From Cochliopodium minus (lineage: Eukaryota; Discosea; Himatismenida; Cochliopodiidae): a DNA stretch of 43,474 bases. The stretch is from NCBI GenBank assembly GCA_024220525.1, contig JAMYWO010000309.1, positions 1 through 43,474 of the forward strand, read 5' to 3'. The notes under the pieces were generated by a model. It had not been told where the DNA came from. It made no database searches and saw only the letters and a program-made list of their open reading frames with translations. Numbering within the stretch: the stretch's first letter is position 1; every line of letters starts with the position of its first letter. This document shows positions 23,401 to 34,604 of this stretch, one piece after another. The position numbers and the translations under genes are program-made.

Positions 23401-24126
23401 TTGATCTTTTATCGATCATTTTTACTGAATATAATAAATTTTCATTATATTGAAAGGAAGATTTTTCTAATTTGAAAATTCTTTTACCTTCATATTCTTT
23501 TTTCTTGTTAGCTATCAATTCCTCTTGATCTTTTGCATATGTTCTACCTCTTCCTCTCTTCTTTGTTTCTTCTTCTCTTTTTGGTTTGATATCATTCTTT
23601 TCTTGTATTTTTCTTTTATCATGATGTGTATCATCTATTATTTTTGAAAATTTAGAATGGCAATTAAATAATCATACAAATATTATGTCTTTGTATTATT
23701 TGACTTTTAATATGATATCCATTATGGTTATCATCTATAAAATATTCTATTATGATACGTGTATAATGTTTATATTAAAATAAGATTTATAGTTTAAATT
23801 CTACCATTTGTTTCAATTTCTTTATTTTTCTGCATCACGGATATGAGATCATTTTCATGATCTTTTTTTTTAAGTTTTGGAGCACCTATTGGCTCATGAT
23901 GTAATCCATCATTATCCTCCTCAATCACTTTATTTTTCTTTTCATTGATGGGTTTTTTGATGCTGTTTGAGATTTTTTTGGGGACAAATTGATTGGTCTC
24001 TGAGATATCTTTTACTGGAGATTCAAATTTCTTCATATTTGATATTATCATCATTGTAAACCAGATGAATAGCCATATCATCAAAATCATGGAGATCCTT
24101 TTGGATCTGGTGTTCAAATTAAACAT
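20455..24126 (-). CDS. EDEM-type GH47 alpha-1,2-mannosidase-like protein (ERAD)
   Basis: A 693-residue type II membrane protein in 11 exons (24126-23805, 23634-23488, 23306-22845, 22702-22619, 22515-22370, 22262-22202, 21877-21701, 21635-21619, 21329-21156, 21007-20809, 20747-20455). A transmembrane anchor at about 12-30 (ISMILMIWLFIWFTMMIIS) is followed by a long charged luminal stem to about 245, then the GH47 fold. It resembles EDEM more than ER mannosidase I: MFYFAYNSYLEKAFPLDELK, CSACACTFALEFGLLSRLTG, MDSFFLAETLKYLYLLFD, FNTEAHLLP. Catalytic acids known from GH47 are visible: Glu in VFETNIRV, Asp in MDSAYEY, Glu in LRPEFPES; the calcium-binding Thr is in FNTEAH. The usual MESFF is MDSFF. 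It would trim mannose on misfolded glycoproteins in the ER and mark them for degradation. The eighth exon is only 17 nt. Confidence 0.9.
21955..22150. repeat. (AATAAAAT)n octanucleotide microsatellite in EDEM intron
   Basis: About twenty imperfect octamer units with occasional AATCAAAT variants, inside the intron at 22201-21878. Read on the minus strand it gives a spurious long Leu/Phe/Tyr/Ile frame. Confidence 0.9.
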
Positions 24127-24184
24127 TTTTTTTATTTATTTCGTTCAAATACTATTTTTATAATAAAATATTTGAAAGGAGAAA
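24127..24184. promoter_or_regulatory. 58-bp head-to-head intergenic region
   Basis: All the sequence between the ATG of the EDEM gene (minus, 24126) and the proposed ATG of the giant Hsp70-Roc gene (plus, 24185). It must hold both 5' leaders and probably a shared promoter. It is almost pure A/T, with a T-run beside the EDEM start. Confidence 0.6.
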
Positions 24185-27100
24185 ATGGGTATGTTTATAA
24201 AAATGCTTTAATTAAAATAATTAGAGCTTTTGAAAATATATTAGAAGTTGAAGTGATAACGATTGATTTTGGAACCACAAAAACAAGATTTTCTTTAAGA
24301 TTGAAGAATAATGAACATCCAATCACTTGCAATAGATGGAATGGGATTAATCAGGTGTCTAATAATGAATCTATACTTATTTACTCAAATAAAGAAGAGG
24401 ATAATAAACTTATCGCATATGGATATCATGCAACAGAATTAATAAAGGAGAATTCATCAAATGAAAAGGGATTGGATGTGATCATTCATAGCAATTTTAA
24501 ATTGCAATTATTCAAAAAGAATAAGAAGGAAGCGGGAAAGAAATTGATAACGGAATATCTCAAAAATATAAAAGAGGATTTAATAAAAATGATTAGGAAA
24601 GAATATCAATACAAATTGACAGATAATACAAAATTTATATTAACTGTAAAAATTATATTATTTAATACAACGTGGCCAAAATTTCATACATTTGTTTAAA
24701 CAAAGGTGAATGATGTATGGGATATTGAACACAAAGCGATGTTTAGAGAATGTTGTCTTGAAGCGGGATTATATAAAACAAAAGATAACAGTTTTAAACG
24801 TTTCGAAATGGTGAATGAGTCAGAAGCGGCCATCAATTATATAGTAAATTCCAAATTTTGCCAAGGCATGATAACGGAAGATTCTCCATTTATTCTTTTG
24901 ATTGCTGGGGCCGGATTTGTGGAAGCATCTTATTATAGTTTTGATTCATTTCTCATGAAATTGGTCCAGTTAGGTCCTTCTTTGGGGGATTGTTGTGGAG
25001 GACAAAAGGTCGACACTAAATTTTTGAAGTGGTTTCATTCTTTGATAGAAGGGAACGAAAAATATGAAGACTTTTATCGGGAATACAAAAATGATAGTCA
25101 TTTCATCCAATTTGTTAATAACTGGAAAGAAGTTAAACATTCTTATAGTGAAGAGACACCAAGATATTATGTAAAGATTCCCCTCTCGTTGCAAAAAGTG
25201 CTTGTTTTCAAAGGGGAGTACGAAAGTATGTTTGTAAGGAATAAAGTTGTAGTGACAAAGGAAAGGATGATCTCTTTTTTCGAAAAACCGTTGAAAAAGA
25301 CCGTTTCTTTTATTAAAACAATTTTGAAAGGGAACAACAATATAAAGGAGGTGATTTGTGTTGGTGGGTTCATCAATTCAGATCTTTTGTTTTATTCCTT
25401 GCAAGACAGATTTGAAAGAAAAGAGTATAACAACAAAACAAGAAAGATTATAAGATTATTTGAGTCCGAAAGCGCAATCGTATCTGGTGCTTCTTATTCT
25501 TTTGAAACCATCAACTTTAAAAATGAAGAATACGAGATTACTAGATATTTGGAAAACTACATATTTTCAACGAGGCCTATTTTGATTGATAATTGCCATT
25601 CTCCTTTCAGTTATTTCGAGAAAGGAAACTACGAGCCACATTTCAAACACTCTTTTGATTTAAACAAAGATGATGAAAATATTGAGGCACTCTATCTTCA
25701 CAAAGTAAAGGAGAGCAGGAGATTTCTCGAATTTCAAGAATTTCACCTTCCCATCAACTTTGGGAATGAAACTGAAATGGAAGTTGAGGTGCACTTTGGC
25801 GGGTCTGAATTGTATGCTTCATTTTCAACGAATTCCAAAATCAACATCTTTTTCAAAGAAAATTTTGAACAAGGTAATTAATAAATATGATTTAGGTTTT
25901 TATTTATTTATACTTCTTTTGTTAGAAGAGAAAGACCATTTGAAACTATTGAAAGAATTAGGTTTTATTGATATTGATAATAACAAAAAATTCCTCAAAA
26001 ATGGTGATATTTCGATGTTGGTTGATCAAAATTTTATGGTGAATCCCCTACATCTCATGTTCGTTAAAAAAAGTTATTACAAACAAATGATCGAAACTTT
26101 TTTTTATGGGAGAAACGATTATTATAAATTTGGTGATTCTCCATTTCTCAATTTGACCTTAAAAAGTAACTTAAACTTTGAATATGTCAGATTTCTTGTT
26201 GATAATAAATGTGATGTTAATTTGAAGGACAAAAACAAAAACACTCCTCTCCATATTGCTTGTTCTCTTGGAAATATATCTTATGACATTGTAAGATTGT
26301 TGGTTGATTCTAATACTGATTTAAATATTAAGAATAAAACATCAGATCTACCTCTTCAAATATCTCTTAAAAATAGTAACATTTCTTTGGAAATTATTGA
26401 ATTGTTATTCGAAGGTACCAAATTCGATACAAACCAATGCAACCTCCTCCATTTGGCTGTTTCTAACAAACATTTTAATGTTGAAGTAATAAAATTTTTA
26501 TTGAACAACATTGACGTCAACACAGTCGATCAATTTGGAAACACAGCTCTTTTGGTTTACTTTGAACGTAAACACCTCAACATTGAAAATATAAAGTACT
26601 TAATATCTGCGAAAAGTGATGTATTCCGCAGAAACATAAATGGTGAAAACATCCTTCATAAATTATGCAAGAGAAAGGAAATTCCTGATATTCAGATCAT
26701 TGATTTTTTCGTCCAAAACAAGGCGGACATAAATTCATTTAATAACAATAATAACACACCTCTCCATTACTTAATTCAAAATAAAAATGTCACCCTTGAA
26801 ATTTTAGAATATTTCTCCGAAATGAAATGTGATATAAATCTAAAAAATAATCAGGGTGTTTCTATATTTTCATCTTCACTCAAAAACAAACACATTACAT
26901 CTGAATTACTCAATTTTTTGATTGAAAAAAGAGCAGACTTGAATGCGCTTGACAATGAAAATAATTCTCCTTTCCACTACATTTGCCAGAACAAAAATCT
27001 ATTAAATCATATAGAGATAATTGAGTATTTAGTCGAAAAAAATTTGGATTTGAATATCAAGAATTCCTCGATGCTTACAGCTCTTCACCTTCTTTGTCAA

Positions 27101-30100
27101 AACAACCATATTTCTTACGATGTAATCGAGTTTATGATCGAAAATAAATCAGACACAAGTGTATTTGATAAATATCTTTGTTTACCTCTTCATTACATTT
27201 GTACGAATAGAAATATTTCCAGCCAAATGATTGAGTATTTGATAACTGATCAAAGCAATTTGAATATCCAAAACAAGAACAAAAACACACCATTTCATAT
27301 TCTTTGTGAAAATGAGATGATCAACCTTAATCTCATCAAGTTTTTCGTCGAAAATAAAGTGAATATAAACACAAAGGGAAAATTTGACGAAACTCCTTTT
27401 CACTTGTTATGCAAAAACAAAAATGTAACAATTGAAATTGTAGAATATTTTTTTGAGAACAAAGTAGACATAAATATGAAAGATAGGTACTTAAATACTG
27501 CTTTTCACTATGCATTTCAGAACGAAACAATCTACATTCCTATTTTAGATGCTCTCATTGAAAAAAAATTGGACATCAACACAAAAAACGAACTATTGAT
27601 GACTCCTCTTCACTTGGCTTCTCAAAATAAAAATATTACAATTGAAATAATCGAATTTATGGTTGAAAATAAAGCAGAATTAAACACTCTTGACAAAAGC
27701 CTCAACTCTCCTTTTCACTACTTCTGTCAAAATGAAAATGGTACTATTGAAATGATTGAACATTTAGTAGAAAATAAAGTGGATATGAATCTCAAGAACG
27801 AAAACGAAATTACACCTCTCCTTTACTCTTATCTCAACAATTATTTTACTTTTGATATCATAGAGTATCTCATAGAAAATAAGGCGGGTGTCAACTTGAA
27901 GGACAAGTATCATGACTCTTTAATTCATCTGGAATGTAAGAATAGGAACATTTCCCTCGAAAAAATAGACTTTTTCATTCAAAACAAATTGGACATCAAC
28001 ACGAAAAACGAACTATTGATGACTCCTCTTCACTTGGCTTCTCAAAATAAAAATATTAGCAAAGAAATTGTTGAGTTGATGATTGAAAATAAAGCCAATG
28101 TCAACATCATGGACAAATATTCTAATACTCCTCTCCACTATGCGTGTGGTAATGTTAACAATAATGTGATTGCTTGCCTCGTTGACAATAACTCTGATTT
28201 GAATATTAAAAACGAACTTGATAAGCATGCTCTTGAAGTTTTGCAAGATATAACGGGATTTTCCTCTTCTATTTTCTTGTTGTATGACTCTCATTTTGAG
28301 GTAAATAATGTATTAATATTTACTTTTCTTTTTAATTATTTTTTTTTAGCTTAAAGAAGGACATGAGATAACCAAATTTGAAATATCCAAACATTATTTA
28401 TACTGTGACAGTAAATTGGAGGACATTTTCAAAGATATTTTCGTCAAAAATCTGTCATATTACAACAGCTTTCAAGTTGAGAAGATGAAGATAGTAGATT
28501 TTACAATAAATAAACAAGATCTAGAAGTGATCGATGACACTTTTTCAATCAAAGAAATTCTGGAAAAAAACAGCATTACTGCAGAGAACGGGGTGAAGAA
28601 GATCTTTCCTAAAATTTCGATTTATTTTAGTGCCAAAATTCCTTGCAACACAGAAAGTTGTGAGTATGTTGATGAAAATGGATTTTCTTATTCAATGAAC
28701 AATTGTAATTTCCTTTATCAAAAATAAAGTATATTTATTAATTTTTTTCCAGGTAAGTTCAAGGATCGAAGGCTTTTTGAAGGAAAGGGAACAAAGTATG
28801 ATCAAAATAAGAAAATTTTATGGGATGGAGAATGGAAAAATGTAATTTCAAATTATTTTAGTTCCTAATTATAAATATCATAATTTTAGGGAAGAGAATA
28901 CCAAGGAGTTGGTAAGTGTTTGTATCTTGAAAATGGAATTATCAATTGGGATTTCGAAGGGAAATTGGTTGGTGGCGAACCAGATGGATTGGTCAATTTG
29001 GAAAATAAAGAAATGAACTTCTCATACAAAGGAAGGTTTGAAAAAGGGATCAGGAACGGGAAATCAATAGTCATTGAACATGGAAAAGAATTTTATGTAC
29101 ATTACGAAAATGGAATTGAAACAAGAAGAGAAAGAATTTTTGAAGGACTGAGGATTGTTGTTTTGGGTTATTTTTTTTTTAATAAACTTTTTTTTTTTGT
29201 TATTAAATCATTTAAAGGAAATGAGAAAGTTGGGAAAACTAGTTTGATTGAGAACATTCTTTCTTTCTCAAACAAAAACAAAAACAAGTTTGATGATTAT
29301 AAAATAAAACATTGTTCAGATGTTGTGGATATCTCGCGCTGGAATGAAAACGACAACAACTTTAGTTTATGGGACTTATCATCAAATGGAGACTACCACA
29401 TCTCCTATCCTTTTATAATTCAAAAAGGATTTTTCTTTGTTTTGATGTTTGATTGCTCGTTGGAACTTGATGTTATCATATCTGGAAATAAGATAATGTA
29501 CTGGCTCAATTTTCTTCAAATACAGATCGGATCTGATGTTAGGTGTGTCAATTCCTTTTTGATTTTACTAATTTTTTAAATTTTTTTTAATCAGATTGAT
29601 GTTGATAGCCAATAAATTAGATATACTTGAGAAAAAGTTTGAAGGAAGCAAAAACAGAATTAATGATAGGATCCAAAAAATACAAAACAGTAATTTATAC
29701 CTTTATTCAAAAATTAATTCAATTAATCACCATTTCCTTTCTCTATTAGTTTTGGAAACAATCGTAAAAGAAAACAAAATCAAAATAAAGTTTCATAAAT
29801 TTGAAAATGAGAGAAAATTCAATCAAAATGAAGAATACAATTCACAAGATTTGTATGTGAGTGATGGTCTTCTATTTTCCCCTATTACCAATAAAGAAAA
29901 CGATCCTACTTTTGAAAGAATATACAATGATCTTTTGTCTACTTGTACTTCCATTGATCCTGGATACAACAAAAAACATATCATGGTCTACGAACTCATC
30001 CAACAACTTTCTGTTAACAAAAAATACATCATTGAAATATCATCAATTCTAGATCACTTGAAAAAGATAGAATCAGGAGATTATAGAATTGAAAGAGCGA

Positions 30101-33100
30101 GTGTAAGAAATTTGGACGAAACTGATGAAGAGGAAAGAAAATTAGCAAGAGATTGCACAGAAAATTTTGACCAAGTATTGTGTGAGCTTGACAAATTGGG
30201 AAGTATAATTTATTGTTTGGAGAACAAAGGTTTTGTCATAAGTGATACGATTTTATTGTCAATAGTAAAGCACAATATAAAACTAATTTTAATTGTGAAA
30301 ATATTTTTTAAAAAAGGCATTTAAAGCAATAATTGACATTGGAAGAAAGAAAATTCAGAGGATAATGGAGCAAATTTTTGAAAGATTAAGAAATGAAAAC
30401 ATTGAAGAAAATGAAGAAATGTTGGAAGAAGATTTATTTCAATACTTCAGCACATTTAAAGAATTAGATGATGAAGAGACCTTCCCCAAAACGGAAGAGA
30501 GTTTCTTTTTGTTTATGAGAAAGTTAATGAAATGGATAAAGGGAGATGCTGATAACAACTTGGATTTTGGGGATATTTGGCAAGATGTTGAGGAAAGAGC
30601 CAAATCTAATGTTGATAAAATAAGTTTTACCACATTGATTGGGATATTCAAATTTTTAGAGTTCAAGTCGAGACAAGAGAGTAAAGAGATCTTTCTTGAA
30701 GTTATAGAAGAAAACTTTTCCAACAAACACTCTCAAGAAACATCCCAATTATTCCTGGCCATGGATCAAGAAGAACTTGAAAATAAGTTGATACAGGAGG
30801 TCTTGGGCTATGATTGCATCGAAAAAGAGAAGATTTATCTGATTGATCTGCTGAATAAATTAGGTGTATTAAATTTCCTACAAAAGAAAACATTGATCCT
30901 CATCGATAATGATGAGGTAGAAGAAACAATCCAAAATTTTCACTATGTACCCCTTTTGTTTCCCAAATCAAAGCCTTTTCACATGATCTTCCAAAACGCA
31001 GGGAATGAGCTTGAGGATGGGAAACAGACAGAAGACATCATCAAGATCAACGAGTGGTCTATGGTCTACTTCCTTCCCTTCAAGCCCTCATCAACCTGGA
31101 AATTGTTATTTGTAAAAATAAGGGATGCATGTATATCAAAAGGAAACAATTTTCGTATGCTAAACGAATTTTATTGGAATGATGGTAAAAAAAATCTTTT
31201 AATCTCTTAAATATAATATCTCTTGTTATCATTTAAAGATGTTTGATCATAACGAGAAATTATTTGCATTTTAATACGATTCAATATACTAAATGAAAAT
31301 AACAATGTATATTTGAGATTATAACTCCAATATATCGATGTTTGTGTTCAAAATATGTGATATTCAAGACACATTTATAAAAGGGAAAATTAAAAAGTAA
31401 ATCGGATTCTATAATCTTTTTATTTTACAAACAATTATCATTTAGGATTTCTCTTTTACTTTGACAACACCCTCAATTTCGAGACCACCATCATAGATCT
31501 CAAATTTTTGGAGGAGTGGAACGTACATAACCAAAACCACGTGATGATGAGAATCAAGATCAAAACCAACGAGAACAGCCATATTTTCTTCCAACCCATA
31601 CACAACGCTATTAAAAGTTTCGTCGAGAAGTATATGGACAAAGAAATTCCGAAGAGGATCAAAGTTAAGTGTTTTAGAAAAATCAACGATTTCAACAATC
31701 ACACCATCCAAAATTACAGTGTCTCCCGCCATTCCATTGTCCAAATATTCCCAAGAAACAGTGTTTTGGAAAATATTATTAAGAGTGAGCCTACCAAAGG
31801 AGAGAAAAGTGTATTATTATTTTTTATTTTATTTTTATTATAATTTTTTACTATTTTTATTTTTATCTTTTAGTCTTCAGGGTGTATGTTTTGTCGTTTT
31901 GATGTAACTTTGGATGAATTTGTGGAGGAATGTGGGAAATGTTCAAACAGAGTCGTAATAGAAAATCAGTTTGCCGTCATCAAAGTCAGTTCCAAAAAAA
32001 AAAAAATTCAAAATATATTTTAATCATAAAATCTTTTGGAAATTTAGATTGTAGCAACCAAAGGTAAACAAATTTTTTTTTCAATTTTTATCCATTATTC
32101 ATAAATATCTTATTTTAAAAAAGATCATGAAAGGATTTTCAAAGCACTACACTTTGAATCAAAGACTTATGTAGCAATAAGAGAAAGAACAGACGACGAG
32201 GAAAAAACAGTGTTAATGTGGAAAAGAAAGATGGAAAACCTCAAAAGAATCCAAAAAGAAATACCAACCCTTAACACTCGTAGGTTAATTTGTGTGCTTG
32301 ACGATACTTCCTATGAAAACGTAGAAGAAAAATATATGGTGCAGGAGTGGATTGAGGGAGACAATTTGAAGATGTTGCACCAAAATGTTTTTCGCGAGTT
32401 GGAGTGTGCGATAGAGAGAGAGAAAGAGTTTGTCAGGATGATGTTGATTTTATTAAATGAGCTTCAGAAGATACATGTCTCTGATTTCATTCACAGGCAA
32501 AAATTCTATTTCATTCTAAATTTTTTTAATCTTTCTTTCATTTAAAGAAATCTTTCTCTCGAAAATCTGATGTTTTACAAAAAGGAAGGAAAATATTTCT
32601 ATATGATCATCAATTTCGAAAAAGCGTTCCACACAAAAATGGACAGCATCAAACAAATATCCAAAGTAAAGAACTCTATTTATTCCTCTCCCGAACAAAA
32701 CACCAACAAAGAAAGCTTCAAAAGTGATGTTTTTTCGTTAGGAACATGCTTCGATAAAGTTTTGGATCTCATTTCTTTGAAAACCAAAATTTCAAGCGAA
32801 ATTTCGGATGTGATATCGAAAATGAAAGAAAATCAAATCGAAAAAAGAGTTACAGTTCAACAGTGCAAGGATCTAATTCTTAAATTTGTCCAACGAAACT
32901 ATCAAAAGAATTTTATCAACAAGTATTTTTACGAACAACCTTATTTGACGGAAAATTTGAACAATCTTAAGCTGCAGATCTATTTGGAAAAGGGTCATGA
33001 TAATGAAGAAGTATTTTTGGATAAGCAAGAGTTAATTGGGATCATTAAGGACAAAAACAACGAGATTCAAATGCTGAATAAAAAAAATGAAGAACAACAA

Positions 33101-33403
33101 AACAAATTATCGTTGGAGAGAGAAGAAAACATAAAGAGGAAAAACAAATTGTTGAAACAAATTAACATCAAGTACAGCAAAAAGTTGAAGAGACAATCCA
33201 AATTGACTGATTACAAAAATAATAGTGAGATTTCAAATAATTTTGTCAAACCTGCTGAAGATTCAAATTCTTTGGCCACTCCTGTACAATATTCTGTTGA
33301 AGTTCCCAAAAAGTATACTTATTGTATAGTTGTTTACAGCATCTTCTTTGTCATTTTGTTCGTTTTGATCTTTCTTGGATTTTTATTCGACAATGACTAC
33401 TAA
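24185..33403 (+). CDS. Giant Hsp70-like/ankyrin/MORN/Roc-COR/pseudokinase tail-anchored protein
   Basis: ROCO-family protein of 2750 residues; 15 exons (24185-24188, 24245-24645, 24706-25873, 25926-28300, 28350-28704, 28753-28841, 28890-29166, 29218-29542, 29595-30264, 30317-31184, 31446-31810, 31874-31984, 32048-32063, 32124-32496, 32548-33403) sum exactly to whole codons. By residue: HSPA12-like Hsp70 ATPase fold 1-525 (VITIDFGTTKTRFS; ILTVNDVWDIEHK; VICVGGFINSD), phosphate-2 loop degenerate (IAGAGFVEASYY); about 20 ankyrin repeats 615-1300; MORN-like segment 1440-1540; Roc GTPase 1550-1690 with GNEKVGKTS and ANKLD, DxxG altered to DLSSNGDY; COR about 1860-2290 (HYVPLLFP, FYWNDG); CxxC pair 2300-2335 (CMFC, CGKC); kinase fold 2340-2590 with HRN for HRD and NFE for DFG; coiled coil; C-terminal transmembrane segment (IVVYSIFFVILFVLIFLGFLF). 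The intron at 32497 has a GC donor. Probably a membrane-anchored GTPase scaffold. The 4-nt first exon is the least certain part. Confidence 0.85.
27567..27638 (+). repeat. Near-identical 72-nt segment, copy 1 (ankyrin repeat 14)
   Basis: Matches 27987-28058 with one mismatch (A at 27583, G at 28003). The two encode the same residues, including KNELLMTPLHLASQNKNI. The spacing is exactly 420 nt, that is 140 residues or four ankyrin repeats. Confidence 0.9.
27987..28058 (+). repeat. Near-identical 72-nt segment, copy 2 (ankyrin repeat 18)
   Basis: Partner of 27567-27638. Flanking repeats have diverged strongly, so this short block is younger than the array and points to recent gene conversion or unequal exchange. 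Confidence 0.9.
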
Positions 33404-33447
33404 ACAATCAAATATTAAATAAAATTAAAATTAAAAATTAAAATGAT

Positions 33448-34479
33448 TTATTTCGAATTCAATTGATTAATTAGTGTGAGATTAGATTGTGAAATATCGT
33501 TGATATCAATCAATTTTAGTCCATCACAAATTAGGAAATCGTTCTTGTTGGAGGATACATCAATTAGCTTGAATCTTTTTTCGACCTCTTCAAAAATAAA
33601 AATCATGGTGATGAGGCTGAACTGTTTGGATTCAACATACACTCTGATTTGGTTGATTGATTCTTTGATAAAGAGGATTTGAATAATCCGATAACCAAGA
33701 CGTATGTTCGATAAACATTCCCCATTTTGAAAATCCCTTGGATAGAAGAAAATAATTTAATTTATAAAATTTAATTTTGAATTTTTTGACCATAATCTAA
33801 TAGTATTGTCATAACTGCATGTGACTAATTGATTTTTGTTTTTGGGATTGAACAAGAAAAATTTGACACAAGAACTAAACCCCTTCAAAATTTTGACTTG
33901 TTTTAGTGACAAACAATCCCTGATTACAGATTTTAGCATCAATTTATTTTTAATAAAACAAACAGGCCTGAAAACAAACTACAATAAAAAATTTTACCAT
34001 ACAACAATTGTGTTGTCCATACAAGAACCCAAGACTTCATTCTCATTACTTGGATTAAACAAAATGAAAATGATCTTATCTGGGTTGTTGAGAATAGCTC
34101 TTTCTTTTTTTTTTTGGACATTCCTTTACAATGAATAGAGATATTCATTATACAACAGTTATAAATTTTAGACATCTCGAATGTTTTAAAAAATGTTTAC
34201 CACAATCTTATGGTTTTATCATGACTACAACTGATCAATTCATTGTTTTTAGGATTGACCAACAATCTGTATATTTTATCTTTGTGTCCCTTTAAAATTC
34301 TGGTTTGTTTTTGGGTGTTAAGATCCCTTTTTTTTTAAAAATAATATATATTTAAAAAAATGAAATAAAATGAAATAAAATTTTAGTACCACACTCTGAT
34401 AGTATTGTCATTACTTGCACTGAATAATTCATTCTCGTCATTTGAGTTTATCAAAAGATGATTCACATTACCAGTATGA
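33448..34479 (-). CDS. 3' part of a WD40-repeat gene (5' truncated)
   Basis: Exons 34479-34390, 34326-34201, 34123-33998, 33919-33791 and 33736-33448 encode four WD40 repeats and a C-terminal tail ending at TAA 33450-33448. The repeats contain NELFSASNDNTIRVW, NNELISCSHDKTIRLW, NEVLGSCMDNTIVVW and NQLVTCSYDNTIRLW. They share style, exon length (126-129 nt) and phase (TG|G of the terminal Trp) with the NACHT-WD40 gene at the left edge. The first exon opens in the middle of a WD repeat (HTGNVNHLLIN) after an intron holding (TTTTTTA)n; no 5' part exists upstream before the N at 34604. The tail (IRLGYRIIQILFIKESINQI, then KLIDINDISQSNLTLINQL) may close the second propeller or form a separate end. 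Best explanation: the missing 3' end of the gene at 80-6006. Alternative: a 5'-truncated paralogue. It converges with the giant gene, 44 bp apart. Confidence 0.85.
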
Positions 34480-34526
34480 CTGTTTGATATTCAATTTCAA
34501 ATTTTTTAATTTTTTTATCCAAGTTA

Positions 34527-34603
34527 TTTATTTTTTATTTTTTATTTTTTATTTTTTATTTTTTATTTTTTATTTTTTATTTTTTATTTTTTATTTTTAT
34601 TTT
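34527..34603. repeat. (TTTTTTA)n microsatellite, same unit as 1-73
   Basis: About ten heptamers with slightly shorter terminal units, abutting the N at 34604 and lying in the intron 5' of the first orphan WD40 exon. Confidence 0.95.
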
Positions 34604-34604
34604 N
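34604..34604. other. Single N; probable contig junction
   Basis: Left of it is a microsatellite in a minus-strand WD40 intron. Right of it is an open plus-strand coding frame. Both genes are cut at this base, as expected of a scaffold join. Confidence 0.75.

Noticed and set aside
31442-31744. 100-codon minus-strand frame with protein-like composition
   Set aside because: It lies opposite a COR exon (31446-31810) that joins its neighbours in phase and completes the COR fold; the minus frame has no supporting exons or domain.
33968-33997. A 30-nt intron in the orphan WD40 gene
   Set aside because: A longer intron 33997-33920 gives WDCLSLKQVKILKG, which matches the start of the other WD exons, whereas the short one adds unrelated residues.
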